Shown: positions 1 to 5,961, counted from the stretch's first letter. The stretch is DNA of 6,641 bases from Proteiniphilum sp. (GCA_012728465.1 JAAYFB010000111.1:1-6641); one strand, 5' to 3'. The notes: generated by a model not told the origin, from the sequence alone. Made by a program: numbers and translations.

Positions 1-93
1 AAGGGGTGGCTCATCACCGACGCCAAGAATGGGATCTGGTTCGTCTGGCTTGCAAACACAAGGTGGAAGACGATAGTGTTTGATAATTATTAA
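1..93 (+). CDS. Possible C-terminal tail of an unidentified upstream gene (partial)
   Basis: The first frame is open from the window edge to a TAA at 91-93, giving about 30 residues ending in RWKTIVFDNY. I do not recognise the family. The peptide is rich in tryptophan and aromatic residues. Support for this frame is its third-position bias: about 16 of the first 20 codons end in G or C, whereas the other frames show no such bias. That bias is unlike the AT-rich genes that follow. Frame 3 (stop at 81-83) and one reverse frame are also open over this short stretch, so the choice is uncertain. It could be the end of a real upstream gene, foreign DNA, or an assembly artefact at a contig edge. Confidence 0.3.
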   Translation, partial: KGWLITDAKNGIWFVWLANTRWKTIVFDNY

Positions 94-105
94 ATTTGAA
101 AACAA

Positions 106-906
106 ATGAAAGAAACTACTAAGTTGCTTTTGGCAACTATATTTTTTGTTGTAACTAATATGAGTTTGAGTGCTCAATGTAAAATTCTTAATAACTCATT
201 TAAGAGTGGAGAGAGCATATCCTATGATTTGTACTTTAACTATGGTATATTGAATAGTAAGGCTGGCTCTGGATCTTTGCGAACAGATATGGTTGAATAT
301 AGAGGTAGCAGTGCATACAATATCAGAATGCACCTTAATACTTCGGGATTAGTAGGTAGCTTTTATTCTGTCAATGATACTCTTATTTCGTATATGGATA
401 TGGACTTACGTCCACTTATGTTTACAAAAAATGCCCACGAAGGGAAAGACCACTCTAAAGAGATACAAACCTTTACATATAACGATGAAGGTGTAAGAAT
501 TAGGACTAATAGGGTATATAATGGCGAAAAAAGATTTGATAATACAATTGATACCAATGGGTGTGCTTACGATTATCTGTCGGTATTGGCCTTGATTAGA
601 AACCTAGACTATACAGGAATGAAGGAGGGCGACTCAAAGCCAATCCAGTTTGTATCTGGCCGAGAGATTGTGGATATGCAGGTGAATTATGGTGGTAAAT
701 CTAGAGTGAAAGCAAATAATGGTAAGACATATGATGCAATACATATATCATTGACCATTCACGATAAAGCATTCAAAAACCAAACCGAAGCTATTAGTGC
801 ATCGCTTACTGACGACAGCAATAGGGTGCCAATAGTTATTAATACACATCTTAAAATAGGTGCCATACGTGCGGTACTTAAAGATGCTACAGGATTAAGA
901 AATTAA
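106..906 (+). CDS. DUF3108 family exported protein
   Basis: The protein has 266 residues with a clear signal peptide: a short charged start (MKETTK), a hydrophobic core at about 7-20 and a likely cleavage site after LSA (about residue 23). It is not a lipoprotein, because the nearby cysteine lacks a lipobox. The mature part opens with 'FKSGESISYDLYFNYGILNSKAG', the typical start of DUF3108, a beta-rich periplasmic or outer-membrane-associated family common in Bacteroidota and Proteobacteria. The C-terminal 'VPIVINTHLKIGAIRAVLKD' also fits the family, whose length is usually 230-280 residues, so the gene looks intact. The molecular function of DUF3108 is not established. The ATG at 106 has no Shine-Dalgarno, as is usual in this phylum. 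An exported protein follows 18 bp downstream, so the two are probably co-transcribed. Confidence 0.85.
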   Translation: MKETTKLLLATIFFVVTNMSLSAQCKILNNSFKSGESISYDLYFNYGILNSKAGSGSLRTDMVEYRGSSAYNIRMHLNTSGLVGSFYSVNDTLISYMDMDLRPLMFTKNAHEGKDHSKEIQTFTYNDEGVRIRTNRVYNGEKRFDNTIDTNGCAYDYLSVLALIRNLDYTGMKEGDSKPIQFVSGREIVDMQVNYGGKSRVKANNGKTYDAIHISLTIHDKAFKNQTEAISASLTDDSNRVPIVINTHLKIGAIRAVLKDATGLRN

Positions 907-924
907 TAAATATACATTGATAGA

Positions 925-1335
925 ATGGGTAAAAACAGTTTTATATTAACAGCACTATTATTTGTTTTTTTATTTGGATTTGCTGAAGTGGCTATGTCTC
1001 AAGTTGAGGGGGAGCCATACGTAAAGATTTCTGTACTAAAGATAGATGAAGCAAAAATTGATGGGGCCATAGACTTGCTTTCAGAATTACAATTGAGCAC
1101 ATTAGAGTCAGAGGATGGGTGCATTGCTTATGACGTATTGCTGAGTGATGATGACTCAACGCAGGCTTTTATTTATGAAAGCTATGAGAGTGAGGATGCA
1201 TATAACAAACATCTTAAAAGTAAGCATTATATCGAAATATACACCAAAAAACTAAAACCTATGCTTAAAGAGGTAACCACAACTAAAGTGTTTTTGCTAA
1301 ACTTTGAGGGGGTTTACTCTGATGAGGTGATATAG
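925..1335 (+). CDS. Exported ABM-domain (YgiN-like) putative monooxygenase
   Basis: The protein has 136 residues. Residues 1-25 form a signal peptide (hydrophobic core ILTALLFVFLFGFA, likely cleavage after AMS). The rest, about 32-128, is a single ABM-type dimeric ferredoxin-like domain: a first strand 'YVKISVLKID', a helix, the 'ESEDGCIAYDVLLSDDD' turn, the 'FIYESYESEDAYNKHLKSKHY' strand-helix segment and a C-terminal helix and strand. Family members are mostly small cytoplasmic cofactor-free oxygenases acting on quinols, or haem-degrading enzymes. An exported form is less usual, and the substrate cannot be told from sequence. I see no haem-ligand signature that would make it an IsdG-type haem oxygenase. 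It lies 18 bp after the DUF3108 gene on the same strand. The family call is fairly firm; enzymatic activity is inference. Confidence 0.75.
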   Translation: MGKNSFILTALLFVFLFGFAEVAMSQVEGEPYVKISVLKIDEAKIDGAIDLLSELQLSTLESEDGCIAYDVLLSDDDSTQAFIYESYESEDAYNKHLKSKHYIEIYTKKLKPMLKEVTTTKVFLLNFEGVYSDEVI

Positions 1336-1345
1336 GACATAATGG

Positions 1346-1381
1346 TTAATTGTTTCAATTAAAGATTTATTTCTTTAATTG
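1346..1381. repeat. Alternating inverted repeats TTAATTG / CAATTAA / TTAATTG upstream of rex
   Basis: TTAATTG (1346-1352), CAATTAA (1356-1362) and TTAATTG (1375-1381) are three perfect copies in alternating orientation. The first two form a 17-bp palindrome with a 3-nt centre. The second and third belong to a longer hairpin with perfect 10-bp arms (CAATTAAAGA at 1356-1365, TCTTTAATTG at 1372-1381) and a 6-nt loop. The middle copy can pair with either flank, but not both. Possible roles are a weak terminator for the two upstream genes (there is no good U-run), an operator array for Rex or another dimeric repressor, or a pair of mutually exclusive RNA hairpins. The repeats are seen directly; their role is inference. 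Confidence 0.6.
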
Positions 1382-1396
1382 TTCTTCGAAAATATC

Positions 1397-1410
1397 TTTT
1401 TAACTAAAAA
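1397..1410. promoter_or_regulatory. 14-bp palindrome TTTTTA-AC-TAAAAA in the rex promoter
   Basis: This is a perfect inverted repeat with a 2-bp centre, ending 6 bp before the -7 box of the rex promoter. It lies in the -33/-7 spacer, where a bound repressor would block transcription. Rex proteins commonly repress their own gene and bind AT-rich palindromes of about 16-20 bp. This sequence lacks the classical TTGTG/CACAA arms known from Gram-positive Rex sites, and AT-rich DNA gives such palindromes by chance, so an operator role is only a possibility. Confidence 0.3.
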
Positions 1411-1416
1411 ATAAGG

Positions 1417-1424
1417 TATCTTTG
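1417..1424 (+). promoter_or_regulatory. Promoter of rex (Bacteroidota -7 box TATCTTTG)
   Basis: TATCTTTG matches the Bacteroidota primary-sigma -7 consensus TAnnTTTG exactly and is followed by GC, as is often seen. It lies 22 bp before the rex ATG, giving a short leader. There is no clear TTTG -33 box 19-21 bp upstream, only a T-rich run at 1397-1401. Confidence 0.65.
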
Positions 1425-1446
1425 CGCCCTAAACAATAATCATTTA

Positions 1447-2088
1447 ATGGCATATAATAGTTTTCATTCAAGAATTCCTGAACCTGCATTGAGGAGACTA
1501 CCCTGGTATTTGTCGTATGTAAAGTTGTTGAAAAAACAAGAACATACGCATGTATCATCTACTCAGATTGCAAAGAAAATAAATGTTTCGGCTTCACAAA
1601 TTGCTAAAGATTTATCTTTTGTAGATATCACTGGCAAAACCAGAGTAGGTTATGATATAGATCTTCTAATATCTGTGTTGGAGGATTTTTTAGGTTTTAC
1701 CAAAATGCACTCTGCAGTTTTATTTGGTGTTGGTAGTCTTGGTGCGGCATTGTTGTCCGACTCGGGACTAGAGCAGTATGGACTAAAAATTCTTGCAGGA
1801 TTTGATACAGATAACAGTGTTATTGGTCAATCGATAAATGGTGTCCCTGTGATAAGTGCTGATTCCTTTCTCGAAACCAACAAAAAACTTAATGCTCAAA
1901 TAGGCGTTCTAACAGTTCCTTCGGGTGTGTCACAGCAAGTTGCTGATTATATGATAGAGGGTGGGGTAAAGGCTATTTGGAATTTTACACCTTTCAGAAT
2001 AACAGTGCCCGAAGATATTGTTTTACAAAATACCTCTCTTTATGCTCACCTTGCTGTAATGTTTAATCGACTTAGGGAGCATGAATAA
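1447..2088 (+). CDS. rex: Redox-sensing transcriptional repressor Rex
   Basis: Rex is a cytoplasmic homodimer that senses the NADH/NAD+ ratio. It binds operators when NADH is low and is released by NADH, typically controlling fermentation, respiration and redox genes. The 213-residue length is normal. The N-terminal winged helix covers about 10-85 (recognition region 'VSSTQIAKKINVSASQIAKDL', about 36-56, then 'GKTRVGYDIDLLI'). The C-terminal Rossmann domain begins with the dinucleotide motif GVGSLG at 94-99. The acidic residue in 'AGFD' (D120) would hold the adenine ribose, and 'WNFTPFRITVPEDIVLQN' (178-195) is the typical late segment. The C-terminal helix (about 196-212) is the domain-swapped dimer element. 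It starts with ATG just after a strong -7 box. The FAH-family gene follows after 20 bp, probably in the same transcript. Nearby palindromes could allow autoregulation. Confidence 0.95.
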   Translation: MAYNSFHSRIPEPALRRLPWYLSYVKLLKKQEHTHVSSTQIAKKINVSASQIAKDLSFVDITGKTRVGYDIDLLISVLEDFLGFTKMHSAVLFGVGSLGAALLSDSGLEQYGLKILAGFDTDNSVIGQSINGVPVISADSFLETNKKLNAQIGVLTVPSGVSQQVADYMIEGGVKAIWNFTPFRITVPEDIVLQNTSLYAHLAVMFNRLREHE

Positions 2089-2108
2089 AAAATAAACTTA
2101 AAGTAAAG

Positions 2109-2723
2109 ATGAAAATATTTGCCATCGGATTAAACTATGACTCTCACAATAAAGAGATGAATAGAAGCTTTGAAGCATCAGAGCCCGTTGTGTTTATGAA
2201 GCCTGACACTTCGTTATTGCGAAATGGAAATCCATTCTTTTTGCCCGATTTTTCTGAAAGAATAGAATACGAAACTGAGATAGTAGTCAAGATAAATCGT
2301 CTTGGTAGAAATATAGCACAGAAGTTTGCACATCGATACTATGATGAGCTTACAGTTGGTATAGACTTTACAGCACGTGATTTGCAAATGAAACAAAAAC
2401 AGAAGGGACTTCCTTGGGAGATTTCAAAAAGCTTTGATGGCTCTGCTCCTATAGGAGAATTTGTCAATAAATCTGATTTTGAGGATGTAAACAATATTGA
2501 TTTTCGTCTCGACTTGAATGGCAATACTGTTCAGCAGGGCAATAGTGGGGATATGATATATTCATTCGATAAAATTATTGCTTACGTAAGTCAGTTTTTC
2601 ACGCTAAAGATTGGCGATTTAATTTATACTGGTACTCCCGCTGGAGTAGGCACTGTTTCTATTGATGATCACCTTCAAGGCTATATAGAAGATAAAAAGT
2701 TGCTTGATTTTAAAATTAAATAG
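2109..2723 (+). CDS. Fumarylacetoacetate hydrolase (FAH) family protein, FAHD1-like
   Basis: The protein has 204 residues, the compact single-domain size of the FAHD1/YcgM group, which hydrolyses acylpyruvates or decarboxylates oxaloacetate using a divalent metal. Expected residues are present: the E-x-E metal pair in 'IEYETEIVV' (E55, E57), the third ligand D86 in 'GIDFTARDLQ', the lysine-containing lid 'KQKGLPWEISKSFDGSAPIG' with K107, 'NSGDMIYSFDKII' and the late 'DLIYTGTPAGVG' loop (170-181). It therefore looks catalytically intact, but the physiological substrate cannot be read from sequence. The start at 2109 sits within AT-rich spacer 20 bp after rex, so the pair is likely one operon and the enzyme may be under the rex promoter. 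No terminator is visible before porV. Confidence 0.9.
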   Translation: MKIFAIGLNYDSHNKEMNRSFEASEPVVFMKPDTSLLRNGNPFFLPDFSERIEYETEIVVKINRLGRNIAQKFAHRYYDELTVGIDFTARDLQMKQKQKGLPWEISKSFDGSAPIGEFVNKSDFEDVNNIDFRLDLNGNTVQQGNSGDMIYSFDKIIAYVSQFFTLKIGDLIYTGTPAGVGTVSIDDHLQGYIEDKKLLDFKIK

Positions 2724-2755
2724 TTGCCTCGTACAATAAAAAGATGTTATATTTG
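2724..2755 (+). promoter_or_regulatory. Promoter of porV (-33 TTG, -7 TATATTTG)
   Basis: TATATTTG at 2748-2755 matches TAnnTTTG exactly. A TTG at 2724-2726 lies 21 bp upstream, a plausible -33 element that begins right at the end of the FAH gene. The -7 box is 34 bp before the porV ATG. This suggests porV and the following genes can be transcribed independently of rex. Confidence 0.6.
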
Positions 2756-2789
2756 TTTTAAAAGAACGTAACTATCAAATATTTATCCT

Positions 2790-3959
2790 ATGCATTTAAG
2801 ATTAAAGCACTTCCTGTACTCAATATTGTTTATAATATCCATTGCTTTTGGTAGCAAACTATATGCTCAAGAGTATAATCCCATCCCAGTAGCTGTTCCC
2901 TCATTAGAGATTGCACCCGATGCGCGTGGTGGAGGAATGGGTGATATTGGTGCCGCCACTATGCCAGATGTTTATTCTCAATATTGGAATGCTGCAAAGT
3001 ATCCTTTTGTTAGCTCTAGTGCTGGGCTGGCTGTATCTTACACACCATGGCTCAGTAAGTTGGTGAGTGATATTAACTTGGTGTATGTGTCTGGTTTTTG
3101 GAAGTTTGGTAATGAAAACCTTAATGCATTAAGTGCTTCACTTAGGTATTTTTCGATTGGTGAGTTCAATATTTTTGATTCTAATTCGGATTATATAATG
3201 CCTGTATCACCAAGCGAGTGGGCTTTTGATGTAGCATACTCTCGAAGATTATCTGAAACATTTTCGGCTGCTGTTACACTACGATACATACGTGCCGATT
3301 ACTCTGTAGGTGATGATGAGATAGTGCCAGGTAATGCTTTTGCAGCAGATATTGCTGGATATAATGAGTCATATGTATATTTAGGTCGTTCCGAGGCTCT
3401 TTTAGGTTTTGGATTCAATATCTCAAATATTGGTACGAAGATATCTTATGATGAAGGCACAACCTCAATGTTCCTGCCAACTAATCTTAAGCTGGGTGCA
3501 TCATTAGGTCTGCCATTGGATGATAAAAATACACTGTCTTTTAGTGTAGATATTAATAAATTACTTGTTCCCACACCTCAGTTGCCAGTTGAGGGAGAAA
3601 CGGAGGCTGACAAACAAAAGAGAATTGATGACTATTATAATATGTCGCCCATTGTCGGAATATTTAAATCTCTTGGTGATGCCCCAGGTGGTTTCAAAGA
3701 AGAGATGCAAGAAATAATGTGGTCAGTAGGAGCTGAATATACCTATAACAATCAATTCTCACTTAGAACTGGATATTACAACGAGAACGAATATAAAGGA
3801 AATAGACGCTATATGTCATTTGGAGCTGGTTTTAGAACTAATTTTATGCAGATTGATGCAGCATATTTAGTCTCTACTGCACAATCTAACCCTCTAGATC
3901 AAACATTGCGTGTGTCACTAGGTTTTAGTTTAGATGGATTAAGACAATTGATGAGATAA
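2790..3959 (+). CDS. porV: T9SS outer-membrane shuttle/channel protein PorV
   Basis: PorV (also LptO, PG27) is a 14-strand FadL-like outer-membrane beta-barrel of the type IX secretion system. It receives cargo carrying a C-terminal T9SS signal from the translocon and hands it to the PorU-containing attachment complex. The 389 residues match the usual length of about 390. The signal peptide is at 1-26 (core YSILFIISIAFG, cleavage after LYA). The mature N-terminus 'VAVPSLEIAPDARGGGMGDIGAAT' (about 34-57), then 'SQYWNAAKYPF' (63-73) and 'SYTPWLSKLVSDINLVYVSG', are PorV hallmarks. Amphipathic beta-strands continue to the end, with the family-type close 'QTLRVSLGFSLDGLR'. The gene looks intact. 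As I recall the Porphyromonas gingivalis arrangement, the sortase gene porU sits directly before porV; here an FAH gene does. ispF follows after 11 bp. A PorQ or generic PorV/PorQ-family paralogue is less likely. Confidence 0.9.
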   Translation: MHLRLKHFLYSILFIISIAFGSKLYAQEYNPIPVAVPSLEIAPDARGGGMGDIGAATMPDVYSQYWNAAKYPFVSSSAGLAVSYTPWLSKLVSDINLVYVSGFWKFGNENLNALSASLRYFSIGEFNIFDSNSDYIMPVSPSEWAFDVAYSRRLSETFSAAVTLRYIRADYSVGDDEIVPGNAFAADIAGYNESYVYLGRSEALLGFGFNISNIGTKISYDEGTTSMFLPTNLKLGASLGLPLDDKNTLSFSVDINKLLVPTPQLPVEGETEADKQKRIDDYYNMSPIVGIFKSLGDAPGGFKEEMQEIMWSVGAEYTYNNQFSLRTGYYNENEYKGNRRYMSFGAGFRTNFMQIDAAYLVSTAQSNPLDQTLRVSLGFSLDGLRQLMR

Positions 3960-3970
3960 TAAGTAAATCA

Positions 3971-4450
3971 ATGAATTTCAGAGTAGGATTTGGGTATGAT
4001 ATGCATCGCTTGGTAGAAGGGAGAGACCTTTGGCTAGGTGGAATAAAGATAAATCATGAAAAAGGTTTGTATGGACATTCTGATGCAGATGTGTTGATAC
4101 ATACTATTTGTGATGCGTTGCTAGGTGCAGCTAATTTACGAGACATAGGGTTTCACTTTCCAGATACAGCCGATGAATACCATGATGTAGATAGTAAGAT
4201 ATTATTAAAACAAGTGATGGGGTTATTAAGAGGTAAAGGATATGAAATATTTAATATAGACTCCACCATTTGCGCCGAGTCGCCTAAGTTAAACCCCCAT
4301 ATTCCTGCAATGCAACGAACTTTAAGTGAGGTAATGGATATTGACATCGATTCAATATCGATAAAGGCTACTACATCTGAAAAGATGGGTTTCGTAGGGA
4401 GAGAAGAGGGTATAACAGCATATGCTGTGGTGTTAATTTATAAACAATAA
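3971..4450 (+). CDS. ispF: 2-C-methyl-D-erythritol 2,4-cyclodiphosphate synthase IspF
   Basis: IspF is the cytoplasmic trimeric enzyme of the non-mevalonate (MEP) isoprenoid pathway that cyclises CDP-methylerythritol 2-phosphate to MEcPP, releasing CMP. The 159 residues match the family (about 157-162). Zinc ligands are D10 and H12 in 'GYDMHRL' and H44 in 'DVLIHTICDALLGA'. Other conserved blocks are 'GHSDAD' (35-40), 'DIGFHFPDT' with the substrate loop, 'ESPKLNPHI' and the nucleotide-binding C-terminal 'KATTSEKMGFVGREEGI'. No key residue is missing. It starts 11 bp after porV and is most likely transcribed from the porV promoter; the methyltransferase-like gene follows 18 bp later. The link to porV appears positional rather than functional. 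Confidence 0.97.
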   Translation: MNFRVGFGYDMHRLVEGRDLWLGGIKINHEKGLYGHSDADVLIHTICDALLGAANLRDIGFHFPDTADEYHDVDSKILLKQVMGLLRGKGYEIFNIDSTICAESPKLNPHIPAMQRTLSEVMDIDIDSISIKATTSEKMGFVGREEGITAYAVVLIYKQ

Positions 4451-4468
4451 TAGTAACGTAAGTCAGGA

Positions 4469-5098
4469 TTGATTTTAGATAAAATTCAACGTTTTAGGCA
4501 TTCGAGAGGTTATGGAGTTCATTCTCCATTTGCTTTCAATTTTATTACCAATGTTGTGTATGAAAAACATTGGTATTATGCTTTTACAGATATTGAGTTT
4601 CTATTATTGAGAGAGGGAATAGACCTACTAGATTTTAGTTTTCACCATTTATCGTATAGGTTAATAAGATACTTAGCTCCAAGGTCAATTTTAGAGATAG
4701 GCTTCAATAGTGTGGCAAATACTTTGTTTGTTTGTCATCCTTATAAAAGTATAAGGTGTTATAGCTACGGCAAGGATCAGTCTAACGTAACTTTGGTTAC
4801 AAAACTACTTGACGAGATTGATAGAGAGGCAATATTTGTAAATAATATTGATAGAGAAATGTTGTTTGACTCTATTTTTGTCAACTTGGAGGAAATGGAG
4901 AGTATAGACATTAATAAACTGTATGAAATAAGTAGTAATACTTCATTTTGGGTATTGAAAGGAATAAACTCAAAGGAGGGTAAGAGACTCTGGAAGTCGA
5001 TTGTAAGTGATGATAGGGTAAGTATTTCATTTGATAAAAAAAATGTAGGTATAGCAGTGCTTAATAATTCATACAAAAAGCAGAACTATTTAATATAA
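4469..5098 (+). CDS. Degenerate class I methyltransferase-fold protein, probable TTG start
   Basis: The protein has 209 residues. The N-terminal 'RFRHSRGYGVHSPFAFNFI' (8-26) is the signature of a Bacteroidota family annotated as SAM-dependent or O-methyltransferase. A Rossmann-like first strand follows at 'RSILEIGFNSVANTLFVCH' (72-90). In this family I expect a glycine-rich LEIGTxxGxST loop, a downstream acidic 'FxFxDG' strand and a 'DDIHWS' metal-site-like motif; here they read LEIGFNSVANT, SIFVNLEEM (135-143) and VLKGINSK (162-169), so the glycine and the acidic residues are lost. The C-terminal 'VSISFDKKNVGIAVLNNSYKKQNYLI' still fits the family end. The reading frame is intact, so it is better viewed as a divergent, possibly non-catalytic protein than a pseudogene. 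No ATG exists near the N-terminus: the frame has a stop at 4454-4456 and the best start is TTG at 4469 (ATT at 4472 is the alternative). The gene sits tightly between ispF and the cobalamin adenosyltransferase gene. Confidence 0.75.
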   Translation: MILDKIQRFRHSRGYGVHSPFAFNFITNVVYEKHWYYAFTDIEFLLLREGIDLLDFSFHHLSYRLIRYLAPRSILEIGFNSVANTLFVCHPYKSIRCYSYGKDQSNVTLVTKLLDEIDREAIFVNNIDREMLFDSIFVNLEEMESIDINKLYEISSNTSFWVLKGINSKEGKRLWKSIVSDDRVSISFDKKNVGIAVLNNSYKKQNYLI

Positions 5099-5115
5099 CT
5101 TGCGTTATTAAAAAC

Positions 5116-5682
5116 ATGAGAATCAAGAAAAGTATAATATATACAAAGACGGGTGATAAGGGTGCTACATCATTGGTGGGTGGCACACGTGTTTCTAAAG
5201 CACATGTGCGCTTAGATGTTTATGGAACAGTAGATGAGCTGAATAGTTATCTAGGATGGTTAATGTGCGAGATAAAAGAGGAGGATAATAAACAATTCTT
5301 GCTATACATACAGCATAAGATGTTTACAATAGGTTCTTACTTTGCTACTGAAACAGAAAAGATGGATCCTAAACCACCTAGTGTTATTCATCTTAGTGAT
5401 ATTGAGAAAATAGAAAAAGAGATAGATAGAATAGATCATCAACTTCCTAAAATAAAGCAGTTTATATTGCCAGGAGGAAATGAGTCTTCGTCAAGAGCCC
5501 ACATATGTCGCACAATTGCTAGGAAGGTAGAGAGATATGCTTATAGATTAGATGTGGATTTTCCAGTAGATGAGAATGTATTAGTTTTTATAAATAGGCT
5601 TTCTGACTATTTGTTTGTGCTCGCAAGATTTGAGAGTGTGAAAGCAAATGAGGAAATTTTTTGGGAACAGGGTAAATTCTAA
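5116..5682 (+). CDS. PduO-type ATP:cob(I)alamin adenosyltransferase
   Basis: The enzyme transfers the adenosyl group of ATP to cob(I)alamin, making coenzyme B12 for adenosylcobalamin-dependent mutases or for corrinoid salvage. It acts in the cytoplasm as a trimer of five-helix bundles. The 188-residue length is normal. The ATP-binding N-terminus 'YTKTGDKGATSLVGGTRVSK' (9-28) and 'YGTVDELNSYLG' (36-47) are complete. The 'LPGG' turn (118-121) and the arginine-rich 'HICRTIARKVER' (129-140) supply ATP and catalytic contacts, and 'NRLSDYLFVLAR' (160-171) is the last conserved helix. It starts with ATG 17 bp after the methyltransferase-like gene, without a visible promoter of its own, so it probably belongs to the porV-ispF transcript. 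No other cobalamin gene is in the window. PduO-type is clear; EutT and CobA/BtuR types are unrelated in sequence. Confidence 0.95.
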   Translation: MRIKKSIIYTKTGDKGATSLVGGTRVSKAHVRLDVYGTVDELNSYLGWLMCEIKEEDNKQFLLYIQHKMFTIGSYFATETEKMDPKPPSVIHLSDIEKIEKEIDRIDHQLPKIKQFILPGGNESSSRAHICRTIARKVERYAYRLDVDFPVDENVLVFINRLSDYLFVLARFESVKANEEIFWEQGKF

Positions 5683-5693
5683 ATTTTTTTGTA

Positions 5694-5701
5694 TATTTTT
5701 G
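5694..5701 (+). promoter_or_regulatory. Promoter of the DUF2795 gene (-7 box TATTTTTG)
   Basis: TATTTTTG matches TAnnTTTG and is followed by CGC, like the rex promoter. It lies 38 bp before the ATG at 5740. The upstream stretch is T-rich (seven T at 5684-5690), with no convincing -33 box at the expected distance. Confidence 0.5.
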
Positions 5702-5739
5702 CGCTTAATTATTTATGAAACAACTTAAACGAATTAAAT

Positions 5740-5961
5740 ATGTATTGGACACTAGAATTAGCTTCTAAGTTGGAAGACGCACCATGGCCGGCAACGAAAG
5801 ATGAGCTGATTGATTTTGCTCAACGTTCCGGTGCACCACTCGAGGTTATTGAAAATCTTCAGGAAATTGAGGATGACAGTGAAATATTTGAGACTATAGA
5901 AGATATTTGGCCTGATTATCCTAGTAAGGAGGACTTCTTCTTTAATGAGGATGAGTATTAA
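5740..5961 (+). CDS. DUF2795 small acidic protein
   Basis: The protein has 73 residues, the full length for the short Bacteroidota DUF2795 members. The characteristic start 'MYWTLELASKLEDAPWPATKDELIDFAQRSGAPLEVIENLQ' forms helices with a conserved WPATKxELIxxAxRxGAP core (about 16-33), followed by an acidic tail ending 'FFFNEDEY'. About 22 residues are D or E against only 4 K or R, so it is strongly acidic. It has no signal peptide or membrane segment and is presumably cytoplasmic. Function is unknown. It has its own -7 box and is the last rightward gene, followed by a strong hairpin terminator. The family call is confident. Confidence 0.9.
   Translation: MYWTLELASKLEDAPWPATKDELIDFAQRSGAPLEVIENLQEIEDDSEIFETIEDIWPDYPSKEDFFFNEDEY

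Noticed and set aside
91..98. TAAATTTG, a match to the TAnnTTTG -7 box before the DUF3108 gene
   Set aside because: It ends only 7 bp before the ATG at 106, which would leave almost no leader, and it has no -33 box.
363..557. Reverse-strand open frame inside the DUF3108 gene
   Set aside because: It lies wholly within a well-supported gene, has no family resemblance and no promoter; a shadow frame. The same applies to the reverse frames at 2214-2396, 2339-2524, 4153-4347 and 4777-5076.
2584..2594. 11-mer ACGTAAGTCAG repeated at 4456-4466
   Set aside because: One copy is inside the FAH coding sequence and the other in the spacer before the methyltransferase-like gene; there is no extended similarity, so it is likely chance.
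5185..5209. Palindromes ACACGTGT and GCACATGTGC close together
   Set aside because: They lie inside the conserved ATP-binding region of the adenosyltransferase and are explained by codons for GGTRVSKAHVR.
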